A stretch of 64,000 nt of DNA, taken from assembly GCF_009184635.1 (NCBI RefSeq), contig NZ_WELI01000001.1, forward strand, positions 372,001-436,000. Direction: 5' to 3'. Source of the stretch: Rudanella paleaurantiibacter (GTDB lineage: Bacteria > Bacteroidota > Bacteroidia > Cytophagales > Spirosomataceae). This document shows positions 16,068 through 24,673 of the stretch, piece by piece (positions within the stretch are counted from its first letter, which is position 1; the number at the start of each line of letters is the position of its first letter). The translations under genes and the position numbers were made by a program. The notes under the pieces were generated by a model. It worked only from the letters and a program-made list of their open reading frames with translations. It ran no database searches and was not told the origin of the DNA.

Positions 16068-16235
16068 ATGAAAAGAACATATCAACCCTCAAATCGCAAG
16101 CGGAGAAACAAGCACGGTTTCCGCGAGCGTATGTCGACGCCTAATGGCCGGAACGTTTTGGCTCGTCGTCGGGCGAAAGGTCGTCACAAACTGACTGTTT
16201 CTGACGAGAAGAAAGGCAATCGCTTCAAATTGTAG
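16068..16235 (+). CDS. rpmH: 50S ribosomal protein L34
   Basis: A 55-residue frame starting [20 protein letters not shown] and continuing [22 protein letters not shown], the canonical basic L34 sequence, with a short Bacteroidota C-terminal extension ([13 protein letters not shown]). L34 is a structural protein of the large ribosomal subunit. It is followed by rnpA, the nearly universal bacterial order. Confidence 0.97.
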   Translation: MKRTYQPSNRKRRNKHGFRERMSTPNGRNVLARRRAKGRHKLTVSDEKKGNRFKL

Positions 16236-16316
16236 TGGCTGATTTATAGCCGGTAGTGGCCGGTTGCTGGCAACGTGTCTGCCAACTCCTCAACTGCTAT
16301 TATCAACCACCGTCTT

Positions 16317-16781
16317 ATGCGCCACACGTTCCCCAAAACAGAACGCCTGTCGGGCAAAACGAAAATTCAGAGTTTATTCCAAAAAGGTAGAGCGGACTTG
16401 TATTCGTTCTACCTTTTTCCGTTTCGGGTGATCTACCAATACGCCCCCCCACGGCCGGAGACCTCCCCCGCACCGCTGTCTGACGATACGGATAGTGAAC
16501 GGCTTGCGGTCGCTGCTGAGCCTATCGAAACGCTCCCGGCGGTGCTCATCAATGTATCCAAGCGGCAGTTTAAGCGGGCCGTCGACCGTAATCTGTTGCG
16601 CCGACGGGTCCGCGAAGCATACCGGCTACACAAGCAGCGACTAGGGCACGCCAATACGCCACCAACAGAACTTGCGTTTTTGTATATTGCCAAAACAAAA
16701 TTATCGTTTGAGGATATAGAACGCGGTATGCGACGAGCCCTGCAAAAAGTAGATGTGAAGCACGTTGATCCGCCCCGATGA
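16317..16781 (+). CDS. rnpA: Ribonuclease P protein component
   Basis: 154 residues from ATG 16317; an upstream in-frame GTG (16275) would add 14 residues with no family resemblance. RnpA assists the RNase P RNA in maturing tRNA 5' ends. The conserved start (FPKTERLSGKTKIQSLFQKG) and the RNR box VDRNLLRRRVREAYRLHK are clear. Between them, about residues 43-73 form a Pro/Ser/Asp/Glu-rich insert (ETSPAPLSDDTDSERL) absent from typical proteins of about 120 residues. It directly follows rpmH. Confidence 0.93.
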   Translation: MRHTFPKTERLSGKTKIQSLFQKGRADLYSFYLFPFRVIYQYAPPRPETSPAPLSDDTDSERLAVAAEPIETLPAVLINVSKRQFKRAVDRNLLRRRVREAYRLHKQRLGHANTPPTELAFLYIAKTKLSFEDIERGMRRALQKVDVKHVDPPR

Positions 16782-16847
16782 TGGCGTGTTGCATCCGGCA
16801 GGTTTTTACTAACCTCACGGGCCGCAACGAATGGTAAATGACGAACA

Positions 16848-18506
16848 ATGAAGCACATGACTATCCGCAAAAAACTACTGCTTGGCACGTCGGCCCTGAT
16901 GATTGCAGGTGGCCTTACCGCCTTCAACCGCGACGATCGGTTCTTCGAAATTGCCCGTAGCCTCGACATCTACGCGACCATGTTCAAGGAACTGAACATG
17001 TACTACGTGGATGAGGTGAACCCCAACCGGATGGTGAAAACGAGTATCGACGCGATGCTCAAGAACCTGGACCCGTACACCAACTTCTTTGCCGAAGACG
17101 AAATTGAAGACTACATGACCATGACCACCGGCCGCTACAACGGAATCGGGGCCTTGGTTGGGCAGCGGCAGAATAAGAGCATCGTGATGATGATTTACGA
17201 GGGCACGCCCGCCGAAAAGTCGGGTTTGCGTATCGGTGATGAGATTCTGAAGGTGGATGGCGTGACCGTGAAAGACCGGAAAGATGCCGACCCCGGTAAG
17301 CTGTTGCGCGGCCAAACCAACACGGCCGTGAAGCTGACGGTGAAACGCTACGGACAGAAAGACCCGCTGGAGCTGACCGTGATGCGCGACGTGGTGAAGA
17401 TGACCAACGTGCCCTACTACGGCATGATTAACGACGAAGTAGGCTACATTGACCTCAAAGATTTTACGGCAACGGCGGCCCGCGAGGTGCGTCAGGCGGT
17501 GGTTGAGCTGAAAGGGAAGGGCATGAAAAAGCTCATTCTGGATGTTCGGGAGAACCCCGGTGGGTTGCTCAACATGGCCATTGATATTTCGAACCTGTTC
17601 ATCCCGAAAGATTCGGAGGTAGTGACCACCAAAGGTAAGGTGCAGGAGTGGAACAAAACCTACACGGCACTAGCCCCCCCGCTCGATCTGGAAATTCCGA
17701 TTGCGGTGTTGGTGAATAGCCGGAGCGCATCGGCCGCTGAAATTGTGGCGGGCGTGATTCAGGACTATGACCGGGGTGTGCTGATTGGGCAGCGGAGCTA
17801 CGGCAAAGGGTTGGTGCAGACTACCCGCGAGCTGTCGTTCAATACGAAGCTGAAAATCACCACCGCGAAATACTACATTCCGAGTGGACGTTGTATTCAG
17901 GCTATTGATTATAGTCACCGCAACCCCGACGGCAGCGTGGGTAAGATTCCCGACTCACTCCGCACGGCCTTCAAAACTAAGTCCGGTCGGGTGGTGTATG
18001 ATGGGGGAGGAGTATTGCCCGACCTGGTGACCGAGGAGCCTAATCCGACACCAATTGCACTGAGCCTGACCAACAAGGGGTTGATTTTCGATTATGCCGT
18101 GAAGTATCGTAACGAGCACCCGACCATCAAACCCGCCCGTGAGTTTCGGCTGACTGATGCCGAGTACAACGAGTTTGCCAACTGGCTCAAAGACAAGGAG
18201 TACGACTACACTACGCAGGTTGAAAAAGACCTCGGTACGCTCGAAGCATCGGCCAAAAAAGAAAAGTATTTCGATCAGATTCAGGATCAGCTCAAGGCAC
18301 TGAAAACCCGCGTGGGTCACAGCAAAGATGCTGATTTGGCTACGTTTAAGCCGGAGCTGAAAGCCCTGCTCGAAAACGAAATTGCGGGCCACTATTACCT
18401 GCAAAAAGGCATGAAAGAGGTATCGTTCAACAACGACCCTGAAATGAAAGCCGCCCTCGACCTGTTCAAAGACATGAACAAATACCGGGGAATTCTTAAA
18501 AAATAA
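16848..18506 (+). CDS. S41 C-terminal processing peptidase (CtpA/Prc family)
   Basis: 552 residues. An N-terminal hydrophobic leader (LLLGTSALMIAGGLTAF) suggests export or anchoring. A PDZ domain occupies about 90-175 (GIGALVGQ, IYEGTPAEKSGLRIGDEILKVDG), then the S41 core: DVRENPGG, SASAAE with catalytic Ser295, and YGKGLVQ with Lys320 and Gln324, spaced as in CtpB. It cleaves protein C-termini in the envelope. A tail of about 150 residues (400-552), helical and Lys/Asp/Glu-rich, is common in Bacteroidota members. An ATG at 16857 is an alternative start. A heptad-type hairpin separates it from tsaB. Confidence 0.94.
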   Translation: MKHMTIRKKLLLGTSALMIAGGLTAFNRDDRFFEIARSLDIYATMFKELNMYYVDEVNPNRMVKTSIDAMLKNLDPYTNFFAEDEIEDYMTMTTGRYNGIGALVGQRQNKSIVMMIYEGTPAEKSGLRIGDEILKVDGVTVKDRKDADPGKLLRGQTNTAVKLTVKRYGQKDPLELTVMRDVVKMTNVPYYGMINDEVGYIDLKDFTATAAREVRQAVVELKGKGMKKLILDVRENPGGLLNMAIDISNLFIPKDSEVVTTKGKVQEWNKTYTALAPPLDLEIPIAVLVNSRSASAAEIVAGVIQDYDRGVLIGQRSYGKGLVQTTRELSFNTKLKITTAKYYIPSGRCIQAIDYSHRNPDGSVGKIPDSLRTAFKTKSGRVVYDGGGVLPDLVTEEPNPTPIALSLTNKGLIFDYAVKYRNEHPTIKPAREFRLTDAEYNEFANWLKDKEYDYTTQVEKDLGTLEASAKKEKYFDQIQDQLKALKTRVGHSKDADLATFKPELKALLENEIAGHYYLQKGMKEVSFNNDPEMKAALDLFKDMNKYRGILKK

Positions 18507-18595
18507 GGAACAGGGAGAAGGGAGGAAAGGAGAAAGGGGCAATATGATACAAGCTCCCTTCTCCTTTCCTCCCTTCTCCTTTCCTCCCTTTTCAC
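18507..18595. repeat. Heptad-type purine/pyrimidine inverted repeat (ctp-tsaB gap)
   Basis: The whole 90-base gap is a hairpin. Left arm 18513-18540 reads AGAAGGG AGGAAAG GAGAAAG in seven-base steps; the right arm 18556-18593 is the matching pyrimidine strand. It ends just before the tsaB ATG. Confidence 0.85.
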
Positions 18596-18596
18596 T

Positions 18597-19313
18597 ATGC
18601 TTCTTCTTTCAATTGATACCTCGACAACGGTTTGTTCGGTAGCGCTGCACCGGGCCGAGGCCGGGGCTACGTCGGCTACGCTGCTGGGCGCTTACGAATT
18701 GTTTACCGAGCGTACCTCGTCGGCTATGCTGACTACGCTTATGGGCGACGTGGTGCGGCAGGCGGGCTTCGACCTAAGCGACCTGAGCGCCATTGCTGTG
18801 GCCAAAGGGCCGGGCTCGTACACGGGCCTGCGCATTGGCGTTTCGACCGCCAAAGGCTTGTGTTTTGCGCTCGATAAACCCCTGTTGGCCGTCAATACGC
18901 TACGGGCTATGGCCGAGCAGGTCCGGCGGTTGATGCCCTTGGGCGAAAAGGCACCTCTGCTTTGCCCCATGATCGATGCCCGCCGAATGGAGGTGTACTG
19001 TGCGCTGTACGACAAGGCAGGTCGGGAGGTGAAGCTCACGGCTGCCGAAATCATTGATGAGCAATCGTTTGCCGAATGGCTGGCAGAGGGGCCGGTTGTC
19101 TTTTTTGGCGACGGAGCCGCTAAGTGCCGCCCGGTGTTGGGCCTACACCCCAACGCTCTGTTTCCCGATGAGCCAATCCGGCCGTCGGCCCGCACAATTG
19201 GGCAGCTCGCATTTCATCAGTTTGAAGCGGGCCGCTTTGAAGACGTAGCCGCATTTGAGCCGTTTTACCTTAAAGAATTTATGACCACCCAGCCCAAAAA
19301 AGTGGTGGTATAG
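18597..19313 (+). CDS. tsaB: tRNA threonylcarbamoyladenosine biosynthesis protein TsaB
   Basis: 238 residues, the normal family size. TsaB is the ASKHA-fold partner of TsaD in making t6A37 in ANN-decoding tRNAs. Clear signatures are the phosphate-1 loop LLSIDTSTTVCSVALH, KGPGSYTGLRIGVSTAKGLCFAL, and MIDARRMEVYCALYD. It follows the processing protease on the same strand after a purine-rich hairpin, and no other t6A gene is nearby. Confidence 0.95.
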   Translation: MLLLSIDTSTTVCSVALHRAEAGATSATLLGAYELFTERTSSAMLTTLMGDVVRQAGFDLSDLSAIAVAKGPGSYTGLRIGVSTAKGLCFALDKPLLAVNTLRAMAEQVRRLMPLGEKAPLLCPMIDARRMEVYCALYDKAGREVKLTAAEIIDEQSFAEWLAEGPVVFFGDGAAKCRPVLGLHPNALFPDEPIRPSARTIGQLAFHQFEAGRFEDVAAFEPFYLKEFMTTQPKKVVV

Positions 19314-19346
19314 GGGCTATGGCCCCCTTCGGGGCAATACTAAACC

Positions 19347-19396
19347 AACCGGCCTTCGAAACGCGCTTTGCGTAGCTTTCGGGGGCCGGTTTCTTT
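19347..19396 (+). terminator. Likely terminator between tsaB and the GntP permease
   Basis: Stem AACCGGCC (19347-19354) / GGCCGGTT (19384-19391) with an inner CGAAACGC/GCGTAG-TTTCG stem, then TTCTTT. The permease ATG comes soon after. Confidence 0.55.
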
Positions 19397-19404
19397 ATGC
19401 AGGT

Positions 19405-20745
19405 ATGAACCCCCTATTCCTGTTGCTGCTTGGCATTGTGGCCATTATTTTGCTTAGTTCCCGGTTTAAACTGCACACGTTTGTTGTCTTGTTCGGCCTG
19501 ACCCTCACGCTGGGGCTACTGGCCGGGTTTGTGCCGGCCGATGTGCTCAAATACGCCCGCGAGGGGTTTGGGCACACCATCGAGAAAGTGGGGTTGCTTA
19601 TTGTGTTGGGTACCCTGCTGGGCAGCTTACTCGACCGGAGCGGGGCTACGCTGAGCATCGCCAATTTTCTGCTCAGTCGGGTAGGGGCGGGCCAAACCGC
19701 GTTGGCTGTTACGCTGATGGCCTTTTTGGTGGGGCTCCCCATCTTTTGTGATTCGGGCTTTATTGTGCTGAGCGGTCTGGTGCTGGCCCTGGCCCAACGG
19801 GTGCAGCAAGGGCATCTGCGGCTGGTGCTGTGCCTGGCGGGAGGTTTGTATTCGGTGCATTGTCTGGTGCCTCCGCATCCGGGTATTACGGCCGCCGTGG
19901 GGGTGCTCAATGCCGATACGGGCCAAATGATGCTTCTCGGTACTGCCCTGGCTCTGCCACCAACCGTAGTGGCCTACCTTTGGGCGCGGTACGCCGACCG
20001 GCGGTTTGGCTGGTCTGTCGATCAGTTTGATGCGGAGATTGATACGCTCCGGCCTGAGCCGAGCCCGCCCACCCTGCTGCCGTCCGTAACAGGGGCGTTG
20101 GCGGCTATTTTTGTGCCTATCGGACTTATTGCGCTCAAGTCGGTGCTGGGCCTGAACCCAGCACTTTGGCCCGCAACGCTGCTAACCGGGGTCGGTTTTC
20201 TGGGCGACCCGATTGCGGCTCTGGGAGTGGGTATCGGCATTGCCCTGAGCCTGTTTCCGAAGCTCACAAAAGCTCTGTTCAACGAGCTGACGGAGGAGTC
20301 GATTGTTAAAGCGGGGCCTGTGCTGGTGATTGTAGCGGCTGGTGGGGCCTTTGGCGAAATTATTAAGCATATGGGCCTCGAAACCCAGCTCACAGGCTTT
20401 GCTCAACAGGTGAGCCTGGGCTTATTATTGCCGTTTGGACTGACGGTGCTGCTCAAAACTGCGCAGGGCTCTTCGACCGTGGCTGTGTTGGCTGTAGCGT
20501 CGCTGTTGCAGCCGCTATTGCCCATGCTGGGGTTTGTGACCGACTGGGACAAAGTGCTGGTATTGGCCGCCATGGGGGCTGGGTCGATGACGCTCTCGCA
20601 CGCCAACGACGCGTATTTTTGGGTGGTGGCCCGGTTTGGGCAGTTACCCACTCCGCTCATGCTCCGAACCTACAGCGTAATGACCGTTTGGATGGGATTA
20701 TCGGCGTTTCTATCCTTGTTGCTGGTGGCCTGGCTGACCCGGTAA
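19405..20745 (+). CDS. GntP-family gluconate/sugar-acid permease
   Basis: 446 residues with about 12-14 hydrophobic helices. GntP-family proteins are proton-driven importers of gluconate and related hydroxy acids in the inner membrane. Family marks include LLGIVAIILLSSRFKLHTF, FGHTIEKVGLLIVLGTLLGSLLDRSG, GLPIFCDSGFIVLSGL, HCLVPPHPGITAAVGVLNAD and the late GAGSMTLSHANDAYFWVV. The gene stands alone, and no gluconate kinase or dehydrogenase is adjacent, so the true substrate is open (gluconate, idonate or glycerate). Confidence 0.92.
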   Translation: MNPLFLLLLGIVAIILLSSRFKLHTFVVLFGLTLTLGLLAGFVPADVLKYAREGFGHTIEKVGLLIVLGTLLGSLLDRSGATLSIANFLLSRVGAGQTALAVTLMAFLVGLPIFCDSGFIVLSGLVLALAQRVQQGHLRLVLCLAGGLYSVHCLVPPHPGITAAVGVLNADTGQMMLLGTALALPPTVVAYLWARYADRRFGWSVDQFDAEIDTLRPEPSPPTLLPSVTGALAAIFVPIGLIALKSVLGLNPALWPATLLTGVGFLGDPIAALGVGIGIALSLFPKLTKALFNELTEESIVKAGPVLVIVAAGGAFGEIIKHMGLETQLTGFAQQVSLGLLLPFGLTVLLKTAQGSSTVAVLAVASLLQPLLPMLGFVTDWDKVLVLAAMGAGSMTLSHANDAYFWVVARFGQLPTPLMLRTYSVMTVWMGLSAFLSLLLVAWLTR

Positions 20746-20842
20746 AAACAAAAAGTTGGGCCTCTCCAAACCCTGCTGACATAGGGCTGTCACTCACCCA
20801 ACCGACCTTTGGGATAGTCATTCACCAAAACCGATACCGCGT

Positions 20843-21331
20843 ATGACAACCCAACTGACTATCCCGGCCACCGCCCTCTCCGTTGCCGAAACACTCCCGT
20901 TTACGGCGCTTGCGTTTAAGACACGTGCCACCTTGCCGACCATCACGCAGTACGACCCCGTGCCGGAGCAGTTGTTTGAAGAGGCCGCTCGTTTGGGGCT
21001 ACAGCCGGCCGGTCCGATTCAGTTCATCTACACAGGTGTCACGGGCGACGAAACGGTTCCGTTTGATCTGGAGATTGCTTTGCCGGTTTCGGGTGAGCCC
21101 ACGGGTTCGTCGGCGTTTGTTCTCAAAACATTTGACGCCTTCCGCCACGTGAACTACACGTTTGTTGGTCCCTGGGCCGAGCTGATGCCGATGTACGATG
21201 TGCTTTTTGCGACCCTGTATCGGGAGGGGTACAAGCCCGACAACCGGTTACGCGAAGTCTATACTATACCCGATTTCGAAATACCCGAGAATTGCGTGAC
21301 TAATATCCAGGTGGGCTTGGCCGAAGGCTGA
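20843..21331 (+). CDS. GyrI-like small-molecule-binding protein
   Basis: 162 residues, single domain. The pattern of two repeated alpha/beta units, FTALAFKTRATLPTITQYDPVPEQLFEEAARLGLQPAGPIQFIYTG and LEIALPVSG with a second unit VLKTFDAFRHVNYTFVGPWAEL, fits the GyrI-like/SOUL fold used in AraC-regulator effector domains. No DNA-binding domain is attached. GyrI proteins may bind gyrase inhibitors or hydrophobic ligands, and the role here is not clear. A strong terminator follows at 21367. Confidence 0.7.
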   Translation: MTTQLTIPATALSVAETLPFTALAFKTRATLPTITQYDPVPEQLFEEAARLGLQPAGPIQFIYTGVTGDETVPFDLEIALPVSGEPTGSSAFVLKTFDAFRHVNYTFVGPWAELMPMYDVLFATLYREGYKPDNRLREVYTIPDFEIPENCVTNIQVGLAEG

Positions 21332-21366
21332 TCCACAACCCTGCTCATCCAGTAAACAACAAAAGA

Positions 21367-21393
21367 AAACCCCCGAAGCCGCTTCGGGGGTTT
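21367..21393 (+). terminator. Strong hairpin terminator after the GyrI-like gene
   Basis: Arms AAACCCCCGAAGC and GCTTCGGGGGTTT are perfect complements around one C. T-rich sequence follows. Confidence 0.85.
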
Positions 21394-21458
21394 ATAGTTT
21401 TTAGCGCATTGGTTTTGGCGATCGTAGTATTGGACATTTGTGCAGTATTGAGGAATTG

Positions 21459-21538
21459 GCACGCGGATGACACCGATTAAGTGAATTCTCGCGGATTGAT
21501 AATCGGCGTACATCTGCCCGATCCGCGTGATCCACATT
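21459..21538. repeat. Intergenic inverted repeat with GCGGAT/ATCCGC units
   Basis: GCACGCGGATGACACCGATT and a later CTCGCGGATTG pair with AATCGGCG and GATCCGCGTGATCCAC on the right. It lies between a plus-strand and a minus-strand gene that converge. It resembles a dispersed element rich in GCGGAT/ATCCGC seen in many bacterial genomes. Confidence 0.5.
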
Positions 21539-21610
21539 CAATTGGTATCCATTGGCCAATTCAAACGAATCGACCCCCGCAACCAAAAACTATGAACCAA
21601 AAACCATAAA

Positions 21611-22561
21611 CTACTTATCAGCCAGCAGCGTGCGGGCGGTTTGTTCGTCGGCTTGTAGCTGTGCCACAAGGGCCGGTAAACCGCTGAATTTTTGCTCGGG
21701 CCGGATAAACTCGCGGAACCGCAAAGTCAGATGTTCGCCGTAAATATCGCGGCTAAACGTAACGGCCGGGTCTCGGTCGAAAATGTACGTTTCGATGGTC
21801 TGATTTTCGCCAGCTACCGTAGGCCGGAAACCGATGTTGGTCATCCCACCCAGTACCTGATCTTTGTACAGGACATCGACCGCATACACGCCATTGGCCG
21901 GCACCAGTTTGATCGGGTCGTCGACCTGTAAATTGGCCGTCGGGAAACCGAGCGTCCGGCCCAACTGCCGCCCTTTTACCACGGTGCCTGTGAGGTTATA
22001 CGCCCGGCCCAGAAACAGGTTGGCAGCGTGAATGTGCCCCTCGGCCAGGGCCGCCCGAATTTTAGACGAACTAACGCCGACATCCTCAATGTCCTGACGG
22101 GGAATTTCCTCTACCTCAAACCCGTACTGCACCTGATGCTGCTGAATGTAGTCGAATCCACCTTCGCGGTCGCGGCCGAACCGGTGGTCGTAGCCGATCA
22201 CCAGCTTGCGGGTGCCGATACGTTGTATCAGAATTGACTGGATAAACTCTTCGGAAGTCAGTTGCGAAAACGAGCGTGTAAACGGAATGACTACCAGATG
22301 ACCGACGCCGGCGGCCGCTAAAAGCTCAATTTTTTCTTCCAGCGTAGACAGCAGACGCAGGTTCTGACTGTCGTTGGAAACAACCGTGCGGGGGTGTGGC
22401 CAATACGTCAGCACAACCGATTCGCCACCAATACTCTCCGCTATTTCGGTCAGGCGGGTCAGAATTTTCTGGTGCCCCCGGTGTACACCATCGAAGGTAC
22501 CGCTCGTGACAACGGCATTGCGCAGGGGAGTTAGTTGATCTATACCGTGGTGTACGTTCAT
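21611..22561 (-). CDS. ribF: Bifunctional riboflavin kinase/FAD synthetase
   Basis: 316 residues. RibF makes FMN and then FAD from riboflavin and ATP. The N-terminal adenylyltransferase has SGTFDGVHRGHQKIL (HxGH type). The C-terminal flavokinase starts near residue 190 with GTVVKGRQLGRTLGFPTANL, followed by NGVYAVDV and GMTNIGFRPTV. The ATG overlaps the truB stop (ATGA). It is the last gene of ftsX-DUF3098-uppP-truB-ribF, an operon kept across the Cytophagales. Confidence 0.96.
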   Translation of the reverse strand: MNVHHGIDQLTPLRNAVVTSGTFDGVHRGHQKILTRLTEIAESIGGESVVLTYWPHPRTVVSNDSQNLRLLSTLEEKIELLAAAGVGHLVVIPFTRSFSQLTSEEFIQSILIQRIGTRKLVIGYDHRFGRDREGGFDYIQQHQVQYGFEVEEIPRQDIEDVGVSSSKIRAALAEGHIHAANLFLGRAYNLTGTVVKGRQLGRTLGFPTANLQVDDPIKLVPANGVYAVDVLYKDQVLGGMTNIGFRPTVAGENQTIETYIFDRDPAVTFSRDIYGEHLTLRFREFIRPEQKFSGLPALVAQLQADEQTARTLLADK

Positions 22562-23274
22562 GGGCGTAGGTCGAGTCCGTTTTCGGTACGGTAGCGGGTA
22601 ATAAACGCGTCGACCGTGTCGGCGTCTTCGATGCTGAAATCACCGATTCGGGTCCGGCGCAGGCTGCTCATGTAGGCGCCATTGTTCAGCAAAAGGCCCA
22701 AATCGCGCACCAGGCTCCGAATGTACGTGCCTTTGGAGCAGACAATACGAAACGGGATTTCCGGGAAAGGCTCCTGACCTACCTGCTTCGTGTCGACCTC
22801 GAACCGCGATACCGTAACGGTGCGGCTCTTGATGTCGGCGGTTTCGCCCCGGCGGGCCTTCTCGTACAGCCGCTCTCCGTTGACGCGCACGGCCGAGTAT
22901 ATAGGCGGAATCTGCTGAATTTCGCCGGTTAGCTCTCCAACGGCCTGCTGCACCTGAAGGGGGGTAATGGCTGAGGTGTCGAACTGCGCATCGAACTCGG
23001 TTTCCAGATCAACCGAGGGCGTTGTGCGACCCAGAACCAGCGTGCCGGTGTATTCTTTTTCCTGCGCCTGATACCCGTCGATCTCTTTGGTTTTCTTGCC
23101 CGAACACAGAATGAGCAGGCCCGTAGCGAGCGGGTCGAGGGTGCCCGCGTGTCCGATTTTTTTGAATTTACAGGCCCGGCGCAGCTTGTTAACCACGTCG
23201 AACGATGTCCACTCCAGCGGTTTATCAATCAGAATGACCAGCGCGGGGTCAATGGGTACGTTTGGTTTTTCCAA
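22558..23274 (-). CDS. truB: tRNA pseudouridine-55 synthase
   Basis: 238 residues. TruB makes Psi55 in the T-loop of tRNAs. The catalytic Asp47 is in GHAGTLDPLATGLLIL, and downstream YTGTLVLGRTTPSVDLETE, PPIYSAVRVNGERLYEKAR and CSKGTYIRSLVRDLG are all diagnostic. The C-terminal PUA-like extension of E. coli TruB is missing, which is usual in this phylum. It overlaps ribF by 4 bases and follows uppP by 13 bases. Confidence 0.96.
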   Translation of the reverse strand: MEKPNVPIDPALVILIDKPLEWTSFDVVNKLRRACKFKKIGHAGTLDPLATGLLILCSGKKTKEIDGYQAQEKEYTGTLVLGRTTPSVDLETEFDAQFDTSAITPLQVQQAVGELTGEIQQIPPIYSAVRVNGERLYEKARRGETADIKSRTVTVSRFEVDTKQVGQEPFPEIPFRIVCSKGTYIRSLVRDLGLLLNNGAYMSSLRRTRIGDFSIEDADTVDAFITRYRTENGLDLRP

Positions 23275-23287
23275 GTCTAAGCTGTCT

Positions 23288-24067
23288 TTACACCACGTCC
23301 AGTTTCACCCCTGCCGCCATGAGGCCAAGCAGCAGCAGCCCGAGCGCAATACGATAATACCCAAACACCTTGAAGCCGTAGCGGGTCAGGAAACCCACGA
23401 AGCCCCGGATGGCCAGCAACCCAACCACAAAGGCAATGCCGTTGCCGATAAGCAGCGTCTGGTAGTCGGCGGGCTCGAGCATTTTGTACGTTTTGAGCAG
23501 TTTGTAGCCGGTAGCCGCAGCCATGGTAGGTACGGCAAGGAAAAACGAAAACTCGGCCGCCTGTGTGCGGGTCAGGCCCTGAAACATGCCGCCAATGATG
23601 GTAGCTGCCGACCGCGACACCCCCGGAATCATGGCAATGCACTGGAAGAATCCGATTTTAACCGCTTCGGGAAAGGTGACGTCGTAATCGCGGGGGACTT
23701 CGCGCATAATGCGGTCGATAAACACGAGTACAATGCCGCCCAGAACGAGCGAAATAGCCACCACCGTCACGTTTTCGAGCAGTGAGTCGATAAAGTCATT
23801 GAGCAGGAAGCCGATTACGGCTGCGGGCAGAAACGCCACAAACAGTTTGGCGTAAAAATCGGTGGTCTGCAAAAACCGCCGACTGTACAGAACCAGCACC
23901 GACAGAATACAGCCGAACTGAATATTGACGGTGTAGAGCTTGGTAAATTCGTCGCCAGCGATACCCGCGAGTGAGGAGTAGATAATCATGTGGCCAGTCG
24001 ACGACACCGGCAGAAATTCCGTCAGACCCTCAATTATTGCCAGAAGAACGGCATGCAGTAAATCCAT
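23288..24067 (-). CDS. uppP: Undecaprenyl-diphosphatase UppP (BacA)
   Basis: 259 residues with about eight membrane segments. UppP dephosphorylates undecaprenyl pyrophosphate so the lipid carrier of peptidoglycan and glycan synthesis is recycled. The catalytic stretches are [17 protein letters not shown] near the N-terminus and [35 protein letters not shown]. It is in an operon with ftsX, which ties cell-wall supply and division together by position. Confidence 0.96.
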   Translation of the reverse strand: MDLLHAVLLAIIEGLTEFLPVSSTGHMIIYSSLAGIAGDEFTKLYTVNIQFGCILSVLVLYSRRFLQTTDFYAKLFVAFLPAAVIGFLLNDFIDSLLENVTVVAISLVLGGIVLVFIDRIMREVPRDYDVTFPEAVKIGFFQCIAMIPGVSRSAATIIGGMFQGLTRTQAAEFSFFLAVPTMAAATGYKLLKTYKMLEPADYQTLLIGNGIAFVVGLLAIRGFVGFLTRYGFKVFGYYRIALGLLLLGLMAAGVKLDVV

Positions 24068-24094
24068 GCAAGAGCAGTTTGGAGGCCCAAAAAT

Positions 24095-24140
24095 AGGTTG
24101 AGGTTTGGAAAATCCCTATTGATTTCCCAAACCTCAACCT
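24095..24140. repeat. Hairpin between DUF3098 and uppP genes
   Basis: Arms AGGTTGAGGTTTGG (24095-24108) and CCAAACCTCAACCT (24127-24140) are perfect. The units AGGTTGA GGTTTGG are seven bases long, like the heptad family. It lies inside the operon and may reduce or stabilise downstream expression. Confidence 0.7.
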
Positions 24141-24156
24141 GCTCCGAGGGGTCCAA

Positions 24157-24501
24157 TCAGGCCTTTGGATTCTTCAGAATTGCGAAGAATTCGATGATAA
24201 AGCCGCTCAGAACCACCAACGGACCGAGGGTCAGACCCAGAAAGCCGAAGCCAAATTCTTCTTTGTCGAGCGTCATAATAAAGAAGCCCGCCAGAATAAC
24301 CGCCAGGCCAATGGCCATGAGCCGGTAGTTAGCTGCGCCAAAGGGCATCGCACTTACCGTTGATTTGGGCGTTGCTGATACGACGCGCTCTTCCGCGGGG
24401 GCCACTTCAGCAACGGGTGAGGCTGCCGCTGAGGCAGGCCGGGCCGCAGTCTTGTCTGTACGGCTCGGCACAGGGGTCATTAACGATTTACCTTTTGCCA
24501 T
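24157..24501 (-). CDS. DUF3098 small membrane protein
   Basis: 114 residues. An Ala/Ser/Thr/Pro-rich cytoplasmic N-terminus (about 1-50) leads to two membrane helices with YRLMAIGLAVILAGFFIMT, GFLGLTLGPLVVLSGFIIEFFAIL. This is the DUF3098 pattern, found in Bacteroidota beside ftsX and uppP. Its function is unknown; the steady gene order suggests a role near the divisome or lipid-carrier recycling. Confidence 0.88.
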   Translation of the reverse strand: MAKGKSLMTPVPSRTDKTAARPASAAASPVAEVAPAEERVVSATPKSTVSAMPFGAANYRLMAIGLAVILAGFFIMTLDKEEFGFGFLGLTLGPLVVLSGFIIEFFAILKNPKA

Positions 24502-24579
24502 GTCTTTATGTCGGTTTACGCTTCCGGGGGCATCAGGTTTGCCGTGCCGAAGGCTGTTTTAAGCACTTAGGTTGAATTG

Positions 24580-24673
24580 AATGTATAATGAATAGTGTAA
24601 AATGTGTAATGAAAAAGCTGATAGCCAGCACACAAACCAATTATTCATTACACCCTATTCATTGTGCATTCTC
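24580..24673. repeat. Heptad-type inverted repeat (ftsX-DUF3098 gap)
   Basis: The left arm steps TGTATAA TGAATAG TGTAAAA TGTGTAA TGAAAAA; the right arm (about 24638-24673) is its opposite strand. Bases 24580-24604 are identical over 25 positions to 43275-43299 in another gap. Confidence 0.85.

Noticed and set aside
18507-18596. CRISPR-like array in the purine-rich repeats
   Set aside because: Units are seven bases, degenerate and mirrored with no unique spacers of constant length.
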